Assembly (NCBI RefSeq): GCF_903944925.1
Contig: NZ_CAJATU010000125.1
Span: forward strand, 1-64,000
Source of the DNA: an uncultured Rhodopila sp.
Lineage (GTDB): Bacteria; Pseudomonadota; Alphaproteobacteria; Acetobacterales; Acetobacteraceae
Length of the DNA: 64,000 bases
Reading direction: 5' to 3'
The translations under genes were made by a program, and so were the position numbers. Positions 29,797 to 39,100 of the stretch are shown here, in pieces. Within the stretch, counting starts at the first letter, position 1. Each line of letters begins with the position of its first letter. A model generated the notes under the pieces. The model made no database searches, was not told the origin of the DNA, and was given only the letters and a program-made list of their open reading frames with translations.

Positions 29797-30132
29797 TCAG
29801 CTATTAATAGCCAGCGTCGTGGTGTCGAAGTTGACCGGCTCTATTTTGCCGTCAGCCAGTTTGACGACTGCGACGCCGCGGCCAAAGTCCAGGGCCACAA
29901 TGCTGCTGGCCGGGTGCTTCGCCTTGATGCTGTTGAGCAGTATGGTGGTCAGCACTTCCGAGACGGTGTTGCCGTTGACGGCCCGGGCTTGCACCTCGGC
30001 CCGCTTCTCCGCCGACAGGCCGGCAAGCTCCGCCTGCTCGAGGGTGGTGGCAACCTGCGCATAGGCGGCGGATACCATCAGGCCGGCTGTCGCAACGGCT
30101 GCAGCGAATAATGTCTTGTTGCGCGTGTTCAT
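29797..30132 (-). CDS. Small exported protein of unknown function
   Basis: A 111-residue product with a clear Sec signal peptide (MNTRNKTLFAAAVATAGLM, cleavage near AYA-Q at about residue 26). A compact soluble domain follows, with AELAGLSAEKRAEVQARA and ASSIVALDFGRGVAVVKL. GGAGAAAAAACGACC upstream supports the ATG at 30132; the frame is open further upstream but without coding character. I do not recognise the family. A 224-base gap upstream, before the antiporter string, holds no gene. Confidence 0.65.
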   Translation of the reverse strand: MNTRNKTLFAAAVATAGLMVSAAYAQVATTLEQAELAGLSAEKRAEVQARAVNGNTVSEVLTTILLNSIKAKHPASSIVALDFGRGVAVVKLADGKIEPVNFDTTTLAINS

Positions 30133-30356
30133 GGTCGTTTTTTCTCCACCTGACCGGGGAAACAACATCACGATTATTCTGTCCGGCACGACCGGTGCCG
30201 CCAGACGTGCAACTTTTAACAACGTTCGAAGAGCCTTGGATGGGCCGGAAGTCCCACCGTCATGACAGTGCGTCCCAATCGCGGAACGTTGTTTTTCTAC
30301 CGCAGCGACTTGAACCGGCAAAATAGACCCATGCGGATGGGATCACGATCCCGATA

Positions 30357-32000
30357 TTACACCCGGACCAGCATAAGCGCCGCCAGGATGGCCGAGATTG
30401 CCAGCAGCGACAGCACAGCGACAGGCCACTGCCGCAGCGCGCCGTCCAGCCATTCCAGGGCAGCGGCCGTTCGGCCGGCGACACGTGCCACCCGCGCAGC
30501 GACCAGCATGACGATGTCACCGTCCGGCACGCGCGGCAGGCGGCTGCCCCAGGGCCGCAGCCCGGCCGCGAGTGTGGCCCCAACCACCACCGGCCAGAGC
30601 GAGGCCCAGAGCGAAGCGGGCGACAGCGCATAAGCAACCGATCCGCTCATGACCATCAGGTACAGCGCCCAGGGCACGACAACCGATGCGGCGGCAATCA
30701 TAAGCCAGGACCAGCGCAACCGGCCGTGCAGCGCATTCGGCGCGACCGCCTCGGGCAGGGCGGCAAGACGGAACAGGAAGTGCGTCATCAGCAGCGCCGT
30801 CGCCAGCGAGGACAGGATTCCCAGCGTGCCGGCCCAACCGTCGCCCAGCACCGGCTTGATGGCGAGTTTCGCCAGGGCGCCCCCGGTGAGCGGAAGGCCC
30901 GCCAGACCGAGACCCATGATCGCGGCGGGCACCAGCACCAACCACGTGCGGCGGGGGCCCGAAAGCGGCGCCAGACCGACTCCGAGGAACAGCCCGCCTT
31001 TCACCAGCGTGTGGTGCGCTGCGTAAAACGCCACGATCAGCGCGAGATCCGCGTTCGGCGCACCCAGTCCCATGCCGAACACGGCGGCGATGACGCCCAT
31101 CTGGCTGATGCTGGAAAACGCCAGCACCATGCGCGGATTGGTCTGCGTTACTCCAATCAGCACGGCGTAGAAGGCGGAGATGAACCCCAGGGTGGTCAGC
31201 ACATTACCCCAATCGGGCAATGCCAGGCCCAACGGCAGGAACCGCAGCAAGCCGATGGCGCCGGCTTTCACCGCGGCACCACTCAGCGCCGCCGCCGCCG
31301 GTATCGGCGCCGTGCGGTAGGTGATCGGCATCCAGACATGGAACGGCACCATGCCCAGCTTGACGCCGAAGCCGCCGATGATCAGCGCCAGGATGGCGTT
31401 GCGCCAGGGCGAGACGGCCAGCGCCGCCACCGCATCGCGGATCAGCAACCCATCGCCGGGCCCGGACGCTGACCCCGACTGGGCCAGCATGACGAAAGCC
31501 ATCAGCAGCAGCGCCTCGCCGAACACCGCCAGCGCCACGTAGATCAGTCCGACCTTCTGGGCATCGGCCGCGCGGCCCTCGATGATCAAGCCGTAGGCGG
31601 CGAGGCTGACCATGGAGAACAGCAGGTAGAAGCTGACCAGGTCGGCGGCCATGAATACGCCCAGGCTGCCGGTCAAGGTCAGCAGCCACCACTCGGCGAT
31701 GCGCCCGCGCCGCGGGTCATCCCGCAGCCAGGCCGCGGCATAGACTCCGGCGGCGATCCACAGCAGCGCCGCAACCCCCAGCAGGATGGCGGAGGGCAGA
31801 TCCAGGCTGAGCCGCAGGCGCAGCAGAAACGGCGGCAGGTCGAGCGACGCCTCCGGCGCGAACAGCGCTGCGCCAAGCCCGGGCACCGCGGCGACCGACA
31901 GCCAGTTCGACATGCGATAGCGCAGCGTCTGCGACAGGCAGGCGAACAACATCGCCAGCGGCAGCAGCAGCGTGGCGGCCAGCCAGATCATGCCGGCCAC
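30357..32000 (-). CDS. Proton-conducting antiporter subunit (NuoL/M/N-MrpD-like)
   Basis: A 547-residue membrane protein with about 14 hydrophobic segments of the complex-I antiporter fold (PF00361-type). SFYLLFSMVSLAAYGLII carries a TM-embedded region and TNPRMVLAFSSISQMG is the classic NuoL/MrpD signature. KLGMVPFHVWMPITYRTAP matches the HVWLPxAH motif, although the conserved motif is altered. It closes the long minus-strand Mrp-like string, separated from the MrpD gene by a 133-base gap that contains a palindromic repeat. It is a second, diverged D-type subunit and would widen or specialise the proton path. Confidence 0.82.
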   Translation of the reverse strand: MAGMIWLAATLLLPLAMLFACLSQTLRYRMSNWLSVAAVPGLGAALFAPEASLDLPPFLLRLRLSLDLPSAILLGVAALLWIAAGVYAAAWLRDDPRRGRIAEWWLLTLTGSLGVFMAADLVSFYLLFSMVSLAAYGLIIEGRAADAQKVGLIYVALAVFGEALLLMAFVMLAQSGSASGPGDGLLIRDAVAALAVSPWRNAILALIIGGFGVKLGMVPFHVWMPITYRTAPIPAAAALSGAAVKAGAIGLLRFLPLGLALPDWGNVLTTLGFISAFYAVLIGVTQTNPRMVLAFSSISQMGVIAAVFGMGLGAPNADLALIVAFYAAHHTLVKGGLFLGVGLAPLSGPRRTWLVLVPAAIMGLGLAGLPLTGGALAKLAIKPVLGDGWAGTLGILSSLATALLMTHFLFRLAALPEAVAPNALHGRLRWSWLMIAAASVVVPWALYLMVMSGSVAYALSPASLWASLWPVVVGATLAAGLRPWGSRLPRVPDGDIVMLVAARVARVAGRTAAALEWLDGALRQWPVAVLSLLAISAILAALMLVRV

Positions 32001-32011
32001 GCTGACCCCGC

Positions 32012-32097
32012 GTCATGCCGGCGCAGGTCGGCATCCACGCCTTTGCTGCGGCCTCCACCGCATAAGGCGTGGATGGCCTGCCTTCGCAGGCCATGAC
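32012..32097. repeat. Composite extragenic palindrome (86 bp copy)
   Basis: GTCATGCCGGCGCAGGTCGG through ATCCACGCCTTTG and AAGGCGTGGATG to GCAGGCCATGAC. Its two halves are largely inverted copies of each other and each contains its own hairpin. It sits in the only sizeable gap between the last two antiporter genes. The same element is at 19323 and 40354. Confidence 0.6.
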
Positions 32098-32133
32098 GAT
32101 CAGGGACGCCTGCCATGACGGTGGAAGCTGGCA

Positions 32134-33624
32134 TCACCTCACCTCCGCCGCTTGGGTGGTGCGCCCCACCTCGAGCAGCGCGGACGGACGCAGCGGCATC
32201 AGCCCCAGCAGCAGCGCGCAGATGGCCAGCCCCAGGACGATCGCCTGGCGCGGCCGGGAGATGCGGGCGGCCAGGATCACGGGCGCGGCCCCGCCGGCCA
32301 GCGCCGGTGTCAGCACGCGGAACATGTAGCCGGCGGCGAGCAGCCCTCCGATCATGATGACCACGGCCCACCACCACTGGCCCTCGCCGATGGACGCGGT
32401 CAGCAGCATCGCCTTGGCGACGAACCCGCCGCTCGGCGGCAGGCCCATCAGCGACATGCCGGCCAACCCGAAGGCGAACATCACCACCGGCAGCGCCCGG
32501 CCGAGGCCGGCGAAGCCGGCGATGCGGTCGTGGCCCAGCGCCTCCCCGATCAGGCCGGCGGCCATGAACATGGCGGCCTTGGCGACGGCGTGGGCGACCA
32601 GTTGCATGATGCCGCCGGTCCAGGCGAGACGCTCCCAGTCTCCGGCGGCGCCGGCCAACGGGAACAGGAAGAACAGGTAGCCGATCTGCGCCACCGTCGA
32701 GTAGGCGATCATCAGCTTCAGGCGCTCCTGCCGCAGCGCCAGCACGCTGCCGACGATGATCGCGGCGGACCCCAGGGCCGCCATGAACTGCGCCGCGCCG
32801 TCGCCGGCAATGCCCGGCAGCGAGTCGAACCACAGGCGGACCATCAGGATGAACGACCCCTTGACCACCAGCGCCGAAAGCAGCGCGCTCGCCGCGGCCG
32901 GTGCGCCGGCATGCGCGGGTGGAAGCCAGAGGTGCAGCGGGAACAGCGCAGTCTTGGCGGCCAGGCCCGCCGTCATCAGCGCCAGCGCGACGAACACCAC
33001 CGGCTCGGGCCGCGCCAGGCGCGACAGCAGGACGATGTCCAAGGTGCCGTAGCCGCCGTACAGCAGCGCACAGCCGAGCAGGTACAGGATCGAGCCGATG
33101 AGCGCGAACAGCATGTAGCGCAGCGCGGCGGCCAGCGTCTCGGGCTTGCCCTCCAGCGAGACCAGCGGGACGGCGCTGAAGGTCAGCAGTTCCAGCGCGA
33201 CATACAGGCTGAACAGGTCGCCGGCGAGCCAGACGGCGTTCAGCCCGGTCCAGACGCCCATCAGCATGATCCAGAACACCAGCGGCGCGCGGCGCTCAGG
33301 GGTGCCCGCGGGCTGCACATAGGTGGCGCGGGCGAACAGGCCGATGGCGCCGATGACCAGCGCGCTGGTCAGCAGCATGAACGCCGACAGTCCGTCCGCC
33401 CGCAGCGCGATGCCCAGCGGCGGCGCCCAGCCGCCGATGATGTAGCTCAGCGGCGCTCCGGTGCTCCAAAGCGTGCCGGCAATTGCCAGCGCGATCGCCG
33501 CACCGCCGGCGATGACCGCCATGGCGACCCGTTCGGCGCCGCGTCCGCCGGCCGCCAGGGCGAGCACGACACCGGCGGCCGGCAGGATGATTGCCAGCAC
33601 CAGAAGGGCAGCGGGCGCGATCAC
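32134..33624 (-). CDS. mnhD: Na+/H+ antiporter subunit MrpD/MnhD (MbhH-like)
   Basis: A 496-residue antiporter-fold membrane protein with about 14 TM segments. SLYVALELLTFSAVPLVSLEG has the conserved TM glutamate, KTALFPLHLWLPPAHAGAP carries the key Lys and the HLWLPPAH motif, and LMIAYSTVAQIGY matches the family signature. These are the proton-conducting residues of MrpD. The start is a GTG at 33624 overlapping the mnhC stop by 4 bases (GTGA), so translation is coupled; the longer frame is out of character upstream. Confidence 0.92.
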   Translation of the reverse strand: MIAPAALLVLAIILPAAGVVLALAAGGRGAERVAMAVIAGGAAIALAIAGTLWSTGAPLSYIIGGWAPPLGIALRADGLSAFMLLTSALVIGAIGLFARATYVQPAGTPERRAPLVFWIMLMGVWTGLNAVWLAGDLFSLYVALELLTFSAVPLVSLEGKPETLAAALRYMLFALIGSILYLLGCALLYGGYGTLDIVLLSRLARPEPVVFVALALMTAGLAAKTALFPLHLWLPPAHAGAPAAASALLSALVVKGSFILMVRLWFDSLPGIAGDGAAQFMAALGSAAIIVGSVLALRQERLKLMIAYSTVAQIGYLFFLFPLAGAAGDWERLAWTGGIMQLVAHAVAKAAMFMAAGLIGEALGHDRIAGFAGLGRALPVVMFAFGLAGMSLMGLPPSGGFVAKAMLLTASIGEGQWWWAVVIMIGGLLAAGYMFRVLTPALAGGAAPVILAARISRPRQAIVLGLAICALLLGLMPLRPSALLEVGRTTQAAEVR

Positions 33625-33944
33625 ACGACGTCTTTCGGTGCGGGCTGCTCCAGCGTGGTGCGCCCGGTCTCCTGGTAGACGCGCAGCAGCAGCGCGACGG
33701 CGAGGGCGGTGGCCGAGAAGGCGACGACGATGCCGGTGATCACCATCGCCTGCGGCACCGGATCGCCGCCCAGGCCGGCGGCGGCACCGCGGCGGGCGAT
33801 GACTCCGAACAGCAGGAAGGTGCCGCTGCCCAGCAGGTTCAGCGCCAGGATTTTCCGCAATGGCTGCGGGTTGACCAGCGCCCCGTACAGGCCGGCGCCG
33901 ACCAGCACGGCACTGCACAGGCCATACAGCGTTGCCGGCGTCAT
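33621..33944 (-). CDS. mnhC: Na+/H+ antiporter subunit MrpC/MnhC (NuoK-like)
   Basis: A 107-residue membrane protein with three TM helices of the NuoK/MrpC fold. LYGLCSAVLVGAGLYGALV, NLLGSGTFLLFGVIARRG and DPVPQAMVITGIVVAFSATA match the family, including the DPVPQAMVLTxIVI motif. ATG 33944 overlaps the mnhB stop (ATGA) and its own end overlaps mnhD (GTGA), a tightly coupled string. Confidence 0.93.
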   Translation of the reverse strand: MTPATLYGLCSAVLVGAGLYGALVNPQPLRKILALNLLGSGTFLLFGVIARRGAAAGLGGDPVPQAMVITGIVVAFSATALAVALLLRVYQETGRTTLEQPAPKDVV

Positions 33945-34876
33945 GGTTGCCGCTCCGGCGGTCCGGCCACCAGCAGGCCGAGGATCACCGCGATCGACAG
34001 CGTCAGCACCGACTCCACGGCGATGATCAGCGGCTTGGCGATGCTGTCGGGGTACGACAGGAAGCCGTTCGGCAGGGCGAATCCGGTCAGGCCGACGGCG
34101 ATGAAGGCGGCGGGGCCGACGGTGACGCAGAGCCTCACCCACGGCCGGCTGATCGCAGGCGCGTCGCGCAGCCCCGCGAGCATCACCAGCAGCCACATCG
34201 CCGCCAGGATCGCCCCGCCCTGGAACGCGCCGCCTGGATCTGTTGCGCCAACCCACAGGATGTAGACGGCGACCACGATGCCGATGGGCGGCAGCAGCCG
34301 GGCGAGCAGAATCAGCGCCCCGTTGGTGGGTTGGATGCGCGAGGGCCCGGGGATGCCGCCCCAGTAGCGGTCCTTCGCCAGCGACCAGATCCCCATCAGC
34401 GCCAGCAGCAGCACCACCTTCTCCAGCAGCGTGTCCAAGGCGCGGTAGGCGATCAGCACGCCGGTCACGGCGTTGCCCATCCCCAGCCCCGGCAGATGCT
34501 GCACCGCCTGATCGGCGAGGCTCGGCGCCGGGCCGGTGGTCCACAGCACCAGGCCTGCCAGCGCCGCCGTGACCAGCCCCGACAGCAGCAGCGCCAGCAG
34601 GCGCAGCGGCAGGGCAGGGGGGGGAGCCTCGGTTTCCGCGGACCGAAGCCGCACCGACGCAGCGATCAGCACGGCGCCGGTAACACCGCTGCCGACGGCG
34701 GCCTCGGTCATCGCCACGTCGCCGGCAGACAGGCGCAGCCAGGCCAGCGCCAGCAGCAGGCCGAACGCGACGTAGCCGACGACCGCCGGGAACGCCCGCG
34801 ACGCGGCATTGATCCAGAAAGCGAGGCCCAGCACCAGCAGCACCAGCGCCGCGTCCGCCAGCAGCGCGAGGCTCAT
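33941..34876 (-). CDS. mnhB: Fused MbhD/MbhE-like and MrpB (MnhB) antiporter subunit
   Basis: A 311-residue membrane protein in three parts. Residues 1-85 match the DUF4040/MbhD domain (ending DVAMTEAAVGSGVTGAVL). About 95-180 match the MbhE / MrpA C-terminal segment (NAVTGVLIAYRALDTLLEK). About 200-305 match MrpB (LARLLPPIGIVVAVYILWVG, DPGGAFQGGAILA). In Mrp systems the first two lie at the end of the large MrpA; here they are fused to MrpB and no large MrpA is present. ATG 34876 is chosen over a TTG at 34906. It is preceded by a 211-base gap containing repeats. Confidence 0.88.
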   Translation of the reverse strand: MSLALLADAALVLLVLGLAFWINAASRAFPAVVGYVAFGLLLALAWLRLSAGDVAMTEAAVGSGVTGAVLIAASVRLRSAETEAPPPALPLRLLALLLSGLVTAALAGLVLWTTGPAPSLADQAVQHLPGLGMGNAVTGVLIAYRALDTLLEKVVLLLALMGIWSLAKDRYWGGIPGPSRIQPTNGALILLARLLPPIGIVVAVYILWVGATDPGGAFQGGAILAAMWLLVMLAGLRDAPAISRPWVRLCVTVGPAAFIAVGLTGFALPNGFLSYPDSIAKPLIIAVESVLTLSIAVILGLLVAGPPERQP

Positions 34877-34921
34877 GACGGGCCGCCATCGCGCCACGGC
34901 CGCCAATCGTCATGGCCCTGC

Positions 34922-34995
34922 CCCGGCTTGTCCGGGGTATTGTCCGGGCCACCTATGCAAGCACCTGCCGCGAGAGGGGGCCCGGACAAGCCGGG
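34922..34995. repeat. Long-range inverted repeat (15-bp perfect arms)
   Basis: CCCGGCTTGTCCGGG at 34922-34936 is the exact reverse complement of CCCGGACAAGCCGGG at 34981-34995. Each arm is itself partly palindromic. It lies between mnhG and mnhB and is followed at once by a tandem repeat. Confidence 0.6.
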
Positions 34996-34996
34996 C

Positions 34997-35066
34997 CATG
35001 ACGAGGGGGCGACCCACGACGAGGGGGCGACCCATGACGAAGGGGCGGCCCATGACGAGGGGACGG
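34997..35066. repeat. 18-bp tandem repeat, about 3.9 copies
   Basis: Units CATGACGAGGGGGCGACC with minor changes start at 34997, 35015, 35033 and 35051. All units are 18 bases, a multiple of three. It lies in the mnhG-mnhB gap, where the rest of the operon has overlapping genes. Confidence 0.75.
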
Positions 35067-35087
35067 TGACGGTCGCTCTCATCGGCG

Positions 35088-35378
35088 TCATGACCCGCCG
35101 CCGCGCCAGACGGCGCGGGCTACAAGCTGGGTGACGGTCGCACCCGCGAGCTGGGTCAGCACCCAGACGGCAACCAGCTTCAAAGCCGCCAGCACGCTGT
35201 CCACTTGCGGCAGCAGCCCCAGCACCACCAGCCCGAGGCCGAGATTGTCCGCCTTGGTCAGCGCATGCAGCCGGGTCATCGAGTCCGGAAAGCGCAGCAG
35301 CCCCACGGTGCCGGCCAGGAAGAACACGGCGCCCAGGGACACCAGCACGACCGTGGCGATGTTCCCCACCAGCATCAC
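35088..35378 (-). CDS. mnhG: Na+/H+ antiporter subunit MrpG/MnhG (MbhC-like)
   Basis: A 96-residue protein with three TM helices and the MrpG signature GTVGLLRFPDSMTRLHALTKADNLGLGLVVLG. The GTG at 35378 overlaps the mnhF stop by 4 bases; an ATG follows directly as second codon. Confidence 0.92.
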   Translation of the reverse strand: MMLVGNIATVVLVSLGAVFFLAGTVGLLRFPDSMTRLHALTKADNLGLGLVVLGLLPQVDSVLAALKLVAVWVLTQLAGATVTQLVARAVWRGGGS

Positions 35379-35629
35379 GAAGAGCCGCCGCTATGGACGA
35401 ACATCACCGCCGCGAAGGCCGCCAGCAGCGCCAGGGTCAGGGCGACATCCACCGCGCCGGGCAACGCGGTCGCCGTCCCCAGCAGCAGCAGCGCGGCAAT
35501 GCCGCCGGTGCCCAGCAACTGCGCCGCCATCATGCGGTCGATATCGGCCGGCCCGCGCAGAACGCGCAGCAGGCCGACGGCCACCATCAGCAGGATGAAG
35601 ACCGACGCAGCAAGCAGGAACTCAGTCAT
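35375..35629 (-). CDS. mnhF: Na+/H+ antiporter subunit MrpF/MnhF (MbhB-like)
   Basis: An 84-residue protein with three TM helices and the MrpF pattern LLRVLRGPADIDRMMAAQLLGTGGIAALLLLG. It overlaps mnhE by 8 bases upstream and mnhG by 4 bases downstream. Part of the E-F-G module of the antiporter. Confidence 0.92.
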   Translation of the reverse strand: MTEFLLAASVFILLMVAVGLLRVLRGPADIDRMMAAQLLGTGGIAALLLLGTATALPGAVDVALTLALLAAFAAVMFVHSGGSS

Positions 35630-36101
35630 CGCGGTAGCCCAGCATGCGTATGAAGCGGTCTTCTTCCCGCGCCATCTGCTGCGCGACGGGCTGGGTGACG
35701 TCGAGGCAGTGGATCAGGATATCCCCGCCGGCGTCCGCGGTGACCGGCACGGTGCCCGGCATCAGGCTGGCATAGGCGGTGAAGGCATCGCGCGCTGCAC
35801 CCTCGGGCAGGCGGGGCGAGTAGGGGACCGTGTCAACGTTCAGCGGCAGCCGCGGATCGAACACCCGCATGGCCACATCGATGCCGGCCAGCAGCGACTG
35901 GCCGGGGAAGCGCAGGATCAGCATCGCCAGGTCCGGCAGGGAAACCCTCGGGCCAGACGGCGGAGAAAGACTCAGGCTGACCCAAGTGGCCGCGGCGACG
36001 GCGACGGCAGCAGCCGGCAGGTCGGCCGGATTGACTCCCGCCAGCACCAGCCATAGCGCCAGGAACCCGCCCGCCCGCAGCAGCACCGCCGGCGCGTTCA
36101 T
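35622..36101 (-). CDS. mnhE: Na+/H+ antiporter subunit MrpE/MnhE (MbhA-like)
   Basis: A 159-residue protein with two N-terminal TM helices and a soluble MrpE domain (AYASLMPGTVPVTADAGGDILIHCLDV, the conserved SLTPGT / HxLD region). ATG 36101 overlaps the stop codon of the RND pump gene (ATGA). This is the exact point where the efflux-pump genes and antiporter genes are joined into one coupled string. Confidence 0.9.
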   Translation of the reverse strand: MNAPAVLLRAGGFLALWLVLAGVNPADLPAAAVAVAAATWVSLSLSPPSGPRVSLPDLAMLILRFPGQSLLAGIDVAMRVFDPRLPLNVDTVPYSPRLPEGAARDAFTAYASLMPGTVPVTADAGGDILIHCLDVTQPVAQQMAREEDRFIRMLGYRDD

Positions 36102-39100
36102 GTCCTGGCGCTCTCCACGGGGGCGACCTCGGTCCGCGGCTCCTTGATGCGGAACCAGGCGACATACAGCGCCGGCAGGAAGATCAGCGTCACGATCGTC
36201 CCGACCAGGAAGCCGCCCATGATGGCGAAGGCCATCGGACCCCAGAAGATCGTCGCCGCGATTGGAATCAAACCCAGCACGGTCGACACCGCCGTCAGCA
36301 TGATCGGCCGGAAGCGGGAGACGGTGGCGTCGATCACCGCGACCCAGGGCGCCTTGCCCAGGGCGCGTTCGGCCTCGATCTGCTCGACCAGGATCACCGC
36401 GTTGCGGGCGATCATGCCGATCAGCGCCAGGATGCCCAGGATGGCGACGAACCCGAGCGGCTGGTGGAACAGCAGCAGCGCCGCAACGACGCCGGTCATC
36501 GCCATCGGCACGACGATCAGGCACAGCGCCAGCATGCTGAAGCTCTGCAACTGGATCATCAGGAAGGTGATCATCAGCAGCAGCATCAGCGGCACGACCG
36601 CGATGACCGAGGCCTGGGAGTTCGCGCTCTCCTCCACCGTGCCGCCCACCTCGATCCGATAGGGCGCCGGCAGGCTGGCGTTCAGCTTCTCAACCTCGGG
36701 CGCCAGATGCGCCACCATCGCCTCCGGCAGGTTGCCCGGCGCGACGTCGGCCTGCACGGTCAAGGTCGGCACCCGGTCGCGGCGCCAGATCAGCGGGAAT
36801 TCCTGGTCGAAATCGAAGCTCGCCAACTGGCTCAACGGCACCGTCCGGCCGTTCGGCAGCGGCAGTTGGACATTGCGCAGCGTTGCCAGCGAGACCCGCT
36901 GCTCATCGTTGGCACGCGCCACGACATCGACCAGGTAGATGCCGTCGCGCAGTTGCGTCACCGTCGTGCCGGTCACCACCGACTGCAGCACCGCGGCCAG
37001 CGCCGCCGAACTCAGGCCCAGCAGCCGCGCCTGGTCCTGGTCGATGTTGATGCGGACCCGCCGCGCCGGCTCCATCCAATCGTAGTTCACATGAGTCGCG
37101 TTCGGATCGCTGGAGACGATCCCCGCGAGCCGCAGCGCGATGTCGCGCACCTGGGAGACATCCGGCCCGGTGACACGGTACTGGATCGGCCAGCCCACCG
37201 GCGGCCCGAGACCCAGCGGCGAGACGCGGGAAATGGCGGCGGGGAACTGGTTCGACAGCACTTCCTCCAGATGGTTCTGCAGGCGTTTGCGGGCCGCGAC
37301 GTCCTTGGCGATGACCACCGCCTGGGTGAAGAAGTCGTTCGGCAGTTCCACCGCCAGGGGCAGGTAGAAGCGGATGGCGCCGCGGCCGACATAGGTGCTC
37401 CAACTGGCGACATCGGGGTCGGTTGACAGCACCTTCGACAGCCGCTCCGCCATGTCGTCGGTGGCGAAGATCGAGGCGTTCTGCGGCAACCTCAGGTCAA
37501 CCAGCAGTTCCGGCCGATCGGAGGGCGGAAAGAACTGGCGGGGAATCAGCGGCGACAGGAGGACGGCGACGGCGAAGCAGCCGGCGGTGATGCCGATGGT
37601 GAGCCACCGGAACCGCATGGCGCCGACGACCATCGAGCGGAACCCGCCCAATATCCGGCTCGGCTTGTCCGACGGCTTCGGCGTCTTCAGCAGCCAGACG
37701 CCGAGCAGCGGCGCGAACAGGACGGCGACGATCCATGAGACGATCAGCGAGACGCCGACGACGATGAAGATCGAGAACGTGTACTCCCCCGCCGAACTCT
37801 TTGCAAAGCCGATCGGCACGAATCCGGCGGCGGTGACGAAGGAGCCGGTGAGCATCGCCATGGCGACGGAGGTGTAGGCATAGCTCGCCGACTGCTCCTT
37901 GGTGTCGCCGGCGGCGAGGCGCGAGGTCATGACATCGATCGTCGTCATCGCGTCGTCCACCAGCAGGCCCAGCGCGATGATCAGCGCGCCCAGCGAGATG
38001 CGCTGCAGGTCGATGCCGGCCAACTGCATGATCGGAAACACAATCGCCAGGGTCAGCGGGATCGAGATCGCCACCACCAGCCCGGCCCTGACGCCGAGGC
38101 TGACGAAACTGACCGCCATGATGATGATGATGGCCTGCCACAACGACGTGGTGAAGTCGCTGATCGCGTGCTCCACCACATGCGGCTGGTCCGCCACCAA
38201 AATCGGCTCGATGCCCAGCGGCAAGTCGGCGGTGATGGTGTGGATCGCCTTTTCGACGTTCCGGCCGAGCGCCAGCACGTCGCCGCCCTCACGCATCGCC
38301 ACGGCGAGGCCGATGGCCGGCTTGCCGTTGACGCGGAACAGCGGCTGCGGCGGATCGGCGAAGCCACGATGGACGTCGGCGATGTCGCGCAGCCGGATCA
38401 TGCGGCCGCCGGCGACGAAGTTGATGTTCCTCAGGTCCTCTTCGGACTCGAAGGCGCCGGTGACGCGCAGCAGAAGCTGCTCGTTGCCGGTCTGGATGAT
38501 GCCGGCGGGGCTGACGACGTTCTGCGCCTGCAAGGCGGCGATCAGCGCCGAGCGGTCGATGCCGAGGCCGGCCAGGCGCTGCATGGAGAATTCGACGAAC
38601 ACGCGCTCATCCTGCGCGCCGAGCATCTCGACCTTGGTGACGTCGGGGACCAACAGCAGCTTGGAGCGGACGTCGTCCACGTAGTCGCGCAGTTCGCGCT
38701 GGGTGAAGCCGTCGGCGATGAAGCCGTAGATGATGCCGTAAGTGTCGCCGAACTCGTCGTTGAAACCGGGGCCGATGACGCCCGCGGGCAGCGTGCGGGC
38801 CATGTCGCCGACGTTCTTGCGGACGTGGTACCAGACATCCGGCACCTCCTGCGCCGGGGTCGCGCCCTTCAGGTTGACGAAGATCGTCGTCTTGCCCGGC
38901 AGGGTGTAGCTGCGGATGAAATCGAGGTGCGGGGTTTCCTGGAGCGCCCGCTCGATCCGTTCGGTCACCTGCTGCTGCGTGTCGGTGATGGTCGCGCCGG
39001 GCCAGGCGGCCTGGACGACCATGGTCTTGATGACGAAGGCCGGATCCTCATCGCGGCCGAGGCTGTAGAACGCCGACAGCCCCGCCAGGACGGAGGCGAT

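Noticed and set aside
34997-35066. CRISPR-like array
   Set aside because: Units are contiguous 18-base tandem repeats without spacers and no cas gene is present.
33932-35134. 400-residue plus-strand open frame across the mnh genes
   Set aside because: Antisense to overlapping Mrp subunits with clear family motifs; composition is shadow-like.
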